64,000 nucleotides of DNA from contig OY856186.1 in the NCBI GenBank assembly GCA_963693315.1, positions 287,510,930 through 287,574,929 on the forward strand, read 5' to 3'. Positions within the stretch are counted from its first letter, which is position 1; each line of letters starts with the position of its first letter. Both the position numbers and the translations under genes were made by a program. Source of the stretch: Diogma glabrata (Eukaryota; Arthropoda; Insecta; Diptera; Cylindrotomidae). This document shows positions 58,407 to 64,000 of this stretch, piece by piece. Under the pieces are notes generated by a model. That model did not search any database and was not told where the DNA came from. It saw only the letters and a program-made list of their open reading frames with translations.

Positions 58407-58825
58407 TCTTCTTATATATTAATACGCTAGATTAAAACTTTGTGGAGCATTAGGCTTTTTTATTCGCAGATGGATTCATTTGAAATTTTCACAGCTAACT
58501 GATATTAGTGTAACCTATATTCGGATCCGGATTCAAACAAATCGGATCATAAATAAAAAAGTTATTATATACGGAAAACTTTTTCTATACATATGCATTA
58601 TAAGTTTACATACATCTTTCTTTTTGCTTTAAAACAATGCTTTAAAATTTTTTCGATTATTTTGTTTTTTATTGATATAAAGATTTTTGAGATATTTTGA
58701 TATTTGAGTTATTTCATATTTTTGATATATATTCGATTATTTTGTTTTTTATTGATATAAAGATTTTTGAGATATTTTGATATTTGAGTTATTTCATATT
58801 TTTGATATATATTGATATATTTATT

Positions 58826-61800
58826 ATGTATCAAAATTACTTGGATGCAATGTCTATTGTACAACATTTCGGTAAACCTTCTTTATTTATAACAATGACA
58901 TGTAATCCTCAATGGCCAGAAATTGTTGATAATTTGAGTAATTATGAGTCTTCGAATTTTCGTCCTGATATTGTTGTGCGTGTGTTTAAAGTGAAACTTA
59001 AAGAGCTCATAGATTGTTTAATGAAAAAAAAGATTTTCGGTTCTGTCAAAGCACTTATATATACCATTGAATTTCAAAAACGTGGTCTTCCGCATGCCCA
59101 TATTTTGTTAAATTTATCAGATGAAGATAGAATTGATGGAAATGAAATGATTAATAAATTTGTATGTACTGAAATCCCTGATCCCATTCTTTTTCCTAAA
59201 TTACATGAATATGTGAAACGTCATATGATGCATGGACCATGTGGTGCTCTAAATCCCAATTCTGTTTGTATGAGAGATGGTAAATGTAGTAAGAATTTTC
59301 CAAAACCTTTTTCTGAAAATACTAAAGAATCTGTGAATGGTTATCCTTTGTATCGTCGACGTGATAATGGTATGAGTGTTGATGTACGTGGTGCATCTCT
59401 TGATAATAGATATGTTGTTCCATATAATCCTTATCTTCTTGCAAAATTCAATTGTCATATTAACGTTGAAATGTGTACGACTGTTAAAAGTGTGAAATAT
59501 GTTTACAAGTATGTATATAAAGGGTATGATTCTGCCAATGTTGAATTGAGAGTGAATGGAGAGAATGCAGTGAATAATGATGATGCGATTGTGGGAAATG
59601 AAATTCAAGATTTTTTGAATGGACGGTATGTTGGTTCGACTGAAGCTGCTTGGCGCATATTTGAATTTCCAATGCATTTTCAATCTCATACAATTATTCG
59701 ACTTGATTGTCATTTGCCTAATAGACAAAATGTTTATATCAGGAATGGTAATGTGGCTGGTGCAGTCGCAAATGTATCAAGAACAAAATTGTTAGCATTT
59801 TTCCATTTGAATTCCATTGATAATTTAGCTAATGAGTTTTTGTATACAGAATTACCATTACATTATGTTTGGCATGATCAAAGTAAATCGTGGAAAAGAA
59901 GACAACGTGGGGCTGATAAAGTTGTTGCTCGATTATATATGGTTTCTCCAAAAGATATAGAATTGTTTCATATGCGTTTACTTCTGTTGCATGTTCGTGG
60001 TCCAAAATCTTTTTCTGATCTACGTATGTATGAAGGTGTTGAGTACCCTACTTTTGTTGCAGCATGTGAAGCTCGAGGTATTGCAACAAATGATAATGAA
60101 TGGCGTGAATGTTTACTTGAAGCTTCAGAAATTCAATCACCAAAACAGTTTCGTCAGTTATTTGCATTTATCTGTGGTTTGAATGTTCCTCCGAATGCTT
60201 TAGCTTTATGGATTGAATTTAGAAATAGTATGATTGAAGACTTTTTACGAAATTACGATGAAGATGTGTCAATTAATCGAGCCTTGATTGAAATTAATGA
60301 CATTCTTCTTACACATAATACTTCATGTGGTGATCTTGGTCTTCCGATTCCACAATATAACTTACAGATTGGCGATGTAGGTCATTTTGATATTGAAGAA
60401 GAAGCTACAGTTTTCGATAGAATGTATGAAAATGCAAATAATGAGCAACGTAGTGTGATTGATATTGTTTTGCGTGAAGCTCAATTCCATGATACTGGAA
60501 GTAATGTTTTTTTCTTGACAGCTCATGCAGGTTGTGGCAAAACTTTTGTTCAAACGGCAATCATTCATAAATTTAATTCATTAAATCTTTCGTGTATTGT
60601 AACTGCCTTCAGTGGTATTGCATCAACTCTTTTGATTGGGGGGCGAACTTTGCATAATGTTTTCAAATTACCAATTCCATTATTAGAGAATTCAATGCCA
60701 AATATAACTCCAAACAGTGTACATGGCACATATATTAATAATGCATCAATCATTATTATAGATGAAATTTCAATGTGTTCTATTCATGCTTTAAAATTAA
60801 TTGATCGTTTGTTAAGAGATTTGACTCCAAACGAAGAAAATAAAAATAAACTGTTTGCAGGTAAAACTCTTTTACTGAGCGGTGACTTTCGCCAAATTCT
60901 TCCAGTTATACCGCATGGCTCACGTTCTATTTTAATTGAAAATTGTATTACATCTTGGCAAGAATTTATTAACTTTAAAATTTTGAAATTAAATCAAAAC
61001 ATGAGAGCTCTCCCTCATGAAATTGAATTTGTAGAATTTCTTAGAAGACTCGGTAATGGTGATATGCAAAGTTTTCCACAGTTTGGTTCAGATATCATTG
61101 AAATTCCTCATAATTTGATTGGCAATCCAGACAATATTATTGAAGACATTTTTGGAAATATTTCTGATACAATTTTATCTGATGACATTTTGAGTTCCGT
61201 CATTTTAGCCCCCAAAAACAATGATTGCAATGAAATCAATTCTAAAATCTTGAGTATTATGCCAGGAGAGGAGAAAGCATATTTTAGTTTTGATAAAATT
61301 GTTTGTGATGACATTCGTGAGCAGAACAATTTTCCAATAGAATTTTTAAATAAATTGAGTGTAGGAGGTTTGCCACCTCATAAATTAAATTTGAAAGTGA
61401 ATTGCATTGTTCTCCTCATACGTAATTTAAATACAGGTCAAGCATTAGTAAATGGAACACGAATGCGTGTAAAAGTTATGCACCGAAATTCAATAGATTG
61501 TGAAGTTTTGACTGGTGTCATACGAGGTGTACGCATTCTAATTCCACGCATTCATTTGACTTATTCTGGAACTCTTCTTCCATTTAAATTTCAAAGAACT
61601 CAATTCCCTATTATTCCTGTTTTTGCTATGACTATTAATAAATCTCAAGGTCAGACATTCAACAGAGTTGCCATTTTACTTAAAGAACCTGTATTCACAC
61701 ATGGTCAATTGTATGTTGCTGCAAGTAGAGTGCGTGCGTTTGAATGTTTGAAATTTTATATTTATGATACATCTGACCAAGGTCATTTGTTCAAAGATGA

Positions 61801-61849
61801 TAGAGTTTTCACAAAAAATATCGTCTTCCCAGAAGTCATTGTTACCTGA
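58826..61849 (+). CDS. Helitron Rep/Pif1-helicase transposase (N-terminally short)
   Basis: A 1007-codon open frame from ATG 58826 (MYQNYLDAMSIVQHFG); 14 more codons to 58784 are open but AT-rich leader. Numbering from 58784: Rep motif FITMTCN at 35-41, HUH motif PHAHILL at 103-109 (His104, His106), Tyr motif YVYKYVYKGY at 239-248, then the Pif1-type SF1 helicase with Walker A HAGCGKT 581-587, Walker B IIIIDEIS 656-663, LLLSGDFRQILP near 697-707 and a C-terminal TINKSQGQT/YVAASR region. These define a rolling-circle HUH endonuclease joined to a helicase. The usual N-terminal Cys-rich domain and the following middle region are absent, although every downstream catalytic motif is present with no stop in 3 kb. 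The second copy at 51471 is broken. Confidence 0.93.
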   Translation: MYQNYLDAMSIVQHFGKPSLFITMTCNPQWPEIVDNLSNYESSNFRPDIVVRVFKVKLKELIDCLMKKKIFGSVKALIYTIEFQKRGLPHAHILLNLSDEDRIDGNEMINKFVCTEIPDPILFPKLHEYVKRHMMHGPCGALNPNSVCMRDGKCSKNFPKPFSENTKESVNGYPLYRRRDNGMSVDVRGASLDNRYVVPYNPYLLAKFNCHINVEMCTTVKSVKYVYKYVYKGYDSANVELRVNGENAVNNDDAIVGNEIQDFLNGRYVGSTEAAWRIFEFPMHFQSHTIIRLDCHLPNRQNVYIRNGNVAGAVANVSRTKLLAFFHLNSIDNLANEFLYTELPLHYVWHDQSKSWKRRQRGADKVVARLYMVSPKDIELFHMRLLLLHVRGPKSFSDLRMYEGVEYPTFVAACEARGIATNDNEWRECLLEASEIQSPKQFRQLFAFICGLNVPPNALALWIEFRNSMIEDFLRNYDEDVSINRALIEINDILLTHNTSCGDLGLPIPQYNLQIGDVGHFDIEEEATVFDRMYENANNEQRSVIDIVLREAQFHDTGSNVFFLTAHAGCGKTFVQTAIIHKFNSLNLSCIVTAFSGIASTLLIGGRTLHNVFKLPIPLLENSMPNITPNSVHGTYINNASIIIIDEISMCSIHALKLIDRLLRDLTPNEENKNKLFAGKTLLLSGDFRQILPVIPHGSRSILIENCITSWQEFINFKILKLNQNMRALPHEIEFVEFLRRLGNGDMQSFPQFGSDIIEIPHNLIGNPDNIIEDIFGNISDTILSDDILSSVILAPKNNDCNEINSKILSIMPGEEKAYFSFDKIVCDDIREQNNFPIEFLNKLSVGGLPPHKLNLKVNCIVLLIRNLNTGQALVNGTRMRVKVMHRNSIDCEVLTGVIRGVRILIPRIHLTYSGTLLPFKFQRTQFPIIPVFAMTINKSQGQTFNRVAILLKEPVFTHGQLYVAASRVRAFECLKFYIYDTSDQGHLFKDDRVFTKNIVFPEVIVT

Positions 61850-61893
61850 TTTCCTCTCACTTTTCTCAAAAACCTTTTCCTCTTTTATGAGTA

Positions 61894-62310
61894 CTAGGAG
61901 GGCCCGGCGTGCTTCGCTACGCTTATAAATAAAGTTTTTGCGTAGACATTTTGTTGACGTAGAAGCAATGATTTCAAAAAGTGGTAATGAGAAATGCTAC
62001 CATATAATTTTTAATTTTTCTTTTTAAATATATGAATGAAAAATAATCAGAACTCTAGCTGATCAGTTCGGATATATGAAAAATTAGCGAAGCTTACTTG
62101 AAAACTTATTTGATCGCTAATTTTTCATATATCCGAACTGATCAGCTAGAGTTCTGATTATTTTTCATTCATATATTTAAAAAGAAAAATTAAAAATTAT
62201 ATGGTAGCATTTCTCATTACCACTTTTTGAAATCATTGCTTCTACGTCAACAAAATGTCTACGCAAAAACTTTATTTATAAGCGTAGCGAAGCACGCCGG
62301 GCCCTCCTAG
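61894..62310. mobile_element. Palindrome P4: twin Helitron 3' ends
   Basis: 417 bp, the shortest and cleanest of the four: two about 200-bp complementary arms meeting near 62095 (GCGAAGCTTACTTG). It starts CTAGGAGGG 45 bp after the Rep-helicase stop codon and ends CCTCCTAG. Flanks A (61893) and T (62311). Confidence 0.88.
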
Positions 62311-62542
62311 TATACATAATTGCTCATTCATCATATGAAGATGCTTAAATTCAAATTTTTACAGATTATTTCAAATTTCAAATTATCTATCTATTTCATT
62401 GTATTTGTAAACCACACTCAAAATTTTTATTATATACTCATTTTTATTTAACCTTTTGATTGCGTGAATTATAATTCTGTACTCTATATATGACTTTAAT
62501 AATTATATAATTTTCTTGTGTGAACTACTTGAAGTGATTGCA

Positions 62543-62763
62543 ATAATACAGAGTAAAACAACGTCTTTTTTCACTTCAAAAACTTTTTATTGTAACACCA
62601 AATATTTTCTGTCTCTAAGAGACCTTCTTCTTGGGTTAATTGTTTTCTAAACAGTTTAGAAAACAATTAACCCAAGAAGAAGGTCTCTTAGAGACAGAAA
62701 ATATTTGGTGTTACAATAAAAAGTTTTTGAAGTGAAAAAAGACGTTGTTTTACTCTGTATTAT
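62543..62763. repeat. 221-bp near-perfect palindrome
   Basis: Left arm ATAATACAGAGTAAAACAAC onward is complementary to the right arm without visible mismatch up to a single-base centre in TCTAAACAGTTTAGA (about 62653). A TATGACTTTAATA(A/G)TTAT direct repeat lies 50 bp to its left (62489) and directly at its right end (62761). No CTAG ends and no sequence shared with P1-P4. Confidence 0.85.
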
Positions 62764-64000
62764 GACTTTAATAGTTATTTTAGCAGTCATTTAGGCGAAT
62801 CAAAATATATAATATACAAAAATGTATTTTTAAGAAAAATTGGAAGACAACCAACATAACAACCAACCAAAACAAGCAAAATCAGTTGATTTCAGTTTTC
62901 AATTTTCGAAAAATTTAAAATTTATTCGGAGATTTATCCGTATGATAATTGTTATTGTTTATCTTTGGATTTGGGGATAAGCATTATAGGGCTAATGACA
63001 AAATTACAAATCTACAAAGAAACGTTGGATGGATTCATATCGATGATTTATACATTGACAAAATATGATGGCCTAATAACGCTAAAAGTGCGTTTATTTT
63101 TTTCTTTAAAGAAATTAACTGAAACTAATTGTATTTTAAATAAAAAATGATTACCCAATGTGCAGCCGAAAATGATAACCATTGGATCCATTTGTATTAA
63201 AATGTATTTAAAATCTGTTGCCATTTCAAATATATAATATATTTTTATTTTAATACAACTTTAAACTTAATATAGTTTTATTTTTATTAAAAAATTAATT
63301 TTAATTTCATAAATAATAAACTATAATATTCTACGGTTGTTTTGCACCTTTTGAACAAAATATTTTATTTTTAATGCCGTTCATAAATGAAACATAAACT
63401 CTCAATTCTATTTTAATAGTATAAGCAATAAGTGATTCATACAGAAAGATTATTAAAACTGAACGCGTAAAGCTTTTCGTTTATTAAAAGATGCTATAGT
63501 GTGTAGTATTTTTGTTTATCTATTAGTTTTACTTAACAAAAATTAGTCAAATCGTCGCAAAAACAACCAAAAGGCTGTAAAAATCCCGCGCCATGTTTTT
63601 CTTTAGCTTGAAAAGATAATTTTAACTATTATTGATTACTTTTTGTGTTTGGCACTTTACAAAAATCTGTTAAATCATTAAGCACATGTTTATATAATTT
63701 TGTAATAAAATTTTGATTTCATAACATCAATAAAATTGTTCTATGAGACTAAATACAAATTACATAGCGGTTTTATTTACTTATCCAAACTCCTATCCCC
63801 CACATATAAAATAAGCCATATTAAATTATTTGATTATAATATTAGTATATAGTTAAAGTATGGTCCATAACACTACATATCATAATTCTGAACATACAAT
63901 AAATATACACATTTTATTTAAAACAAAGCAAATATTATTTATTGTTTTCTCTGTAAAAAATGCTCACTTTCACTTACATATTTCTTGAACAAAAACCTTG
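62764..64000. other. Intergenic, nothing recognised
   Basis: AT-rich sequence to the right edge. Short ORFs have no recognisable domain and no paired inverted or direct repeats were found. Confidence 0.45.

Larger units (their letters stand above)
58407..62310 (+). mobile_element. Helitron U4 with intact Rep-helicase ORF
   Basis: Begins A|TCTTCTTATATATTAATA at 58406/58407 and ends with hairpin, GGGCCCTC spacer and CTAG|T at 62310/62311, so the outer boundaries fit a canonical 3904-bp Helitron in an A|T site. The 5' leader (to 58825) includes a duplicated 70-bp AATTATTTTGTTTTTTATTG-like stretch (about 58652 and 58732). The 3' 417 bp are palindrome P4. The ORF lacks the N-terminal domain found in the neighbouring unit. 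Confidence 0.85.

Noticed and set aside
59249..59728. Minus-strand ORFs of 60-170 codons opposite the Rep-helicase gene (also 51838-52344)
   Set aside because: Shadows of the real plus-strand gene: Ile/His/Thr-rich, with no domain.
41841..62310. CRISPR-like regular repeats
   Set aside because: The repeats are hundreds of bases long, encode Helitron sequence and have no spacer pattern; the genome is eukaryotic.

Overview
This is an AT-rich, intron-bearing eukaryotic window, almost certainly from an insect. The evidence is an Abelson (Abl) tyrosine kinase whose reading frame follows the insect protein closely, GT-AG introns often of only 50-65 nt, A-rich start contexts, and a dense load of hAT, mariner, Helitron, Ty3/gypsy and MITE-type sequence. 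I cannot assign a species. No rRNA, tRNA, CRISPR array or bacterial operon is visible.

Host genes. (1) 1647-5510, minus: seven 5' coding exons of Abl (myristoylation start, SH3, SH2, whole kinase domain); the C-terminal tail lies beyond the left edge. (2) 20166-20466, plus: a possible two-exon 56-residue gene, unidentified. (3) 24258-24565, plus: two-exon ZNF706-like small zinc-finger protein. (4) 25196-27543, plus: four-exon CFAP52 (WDR16), a ciliary/flagellar doublet inner-junction WD-repeat protein. (5) 27674-29299, minus: two-exon secreted S28 serine peptidase (PRSS16/K12H4.7-like), convergent with CFAP52. All intron phases in these models are internally consistent.

Repeat country. 5.9-24 kb is a nested stack of MITEs and foldbacks. 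It includes a hAT element with a perfect 8-bp target duplication, a minus-strand non-autonomous Helitron (5' TC, 3' hairpin plus CTAG, A|T site), a TAA-flanked foldback and long inverted-repeat elements. 30.95-40.28 kb is bounded by inverted CCTTCGCGTGAAC ends abutting TTAA, as in piggyBac-type elements. It holds a 5.7-kb hAT sitting in a (TA)n tract, itself carrying a dead mariner and two hAT transposase remnants. 44.8-48.6 kb is a hAT inserted in a decayed Ty3/gypsy pol.

The most unusual part is 41.8-62.3 kb, a Helitron neighbourhood. It contains an intact 1007-residue Rep-helicase ORF (58826-61849), a decayed second copy (51471-53109), six copies of the Helitron N-terminal coding fragment, tandem arrays of Helitron 5' ends with a 1119-bp period present in both orientations, and four 417-489-bp palindromes (P1-P4). 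Each palindrome is the Helitron 3' terminus joined to its own inverted copy, with CTAG at both ends. Each caps the 3' side of a Helitron-derived unit even where the coding sequence is truncated at different internal points, and one cap is joined directly to the next unit's 5' TC. A diverged version of the same 3' end terminates the non-autonomous Helitron at 16.3 kb. This arrangement of twin-3'-end caps, 5'-end concatemers and a coding sequence split among neighbouring units is the best candidate here for an undescribed transposition structure.
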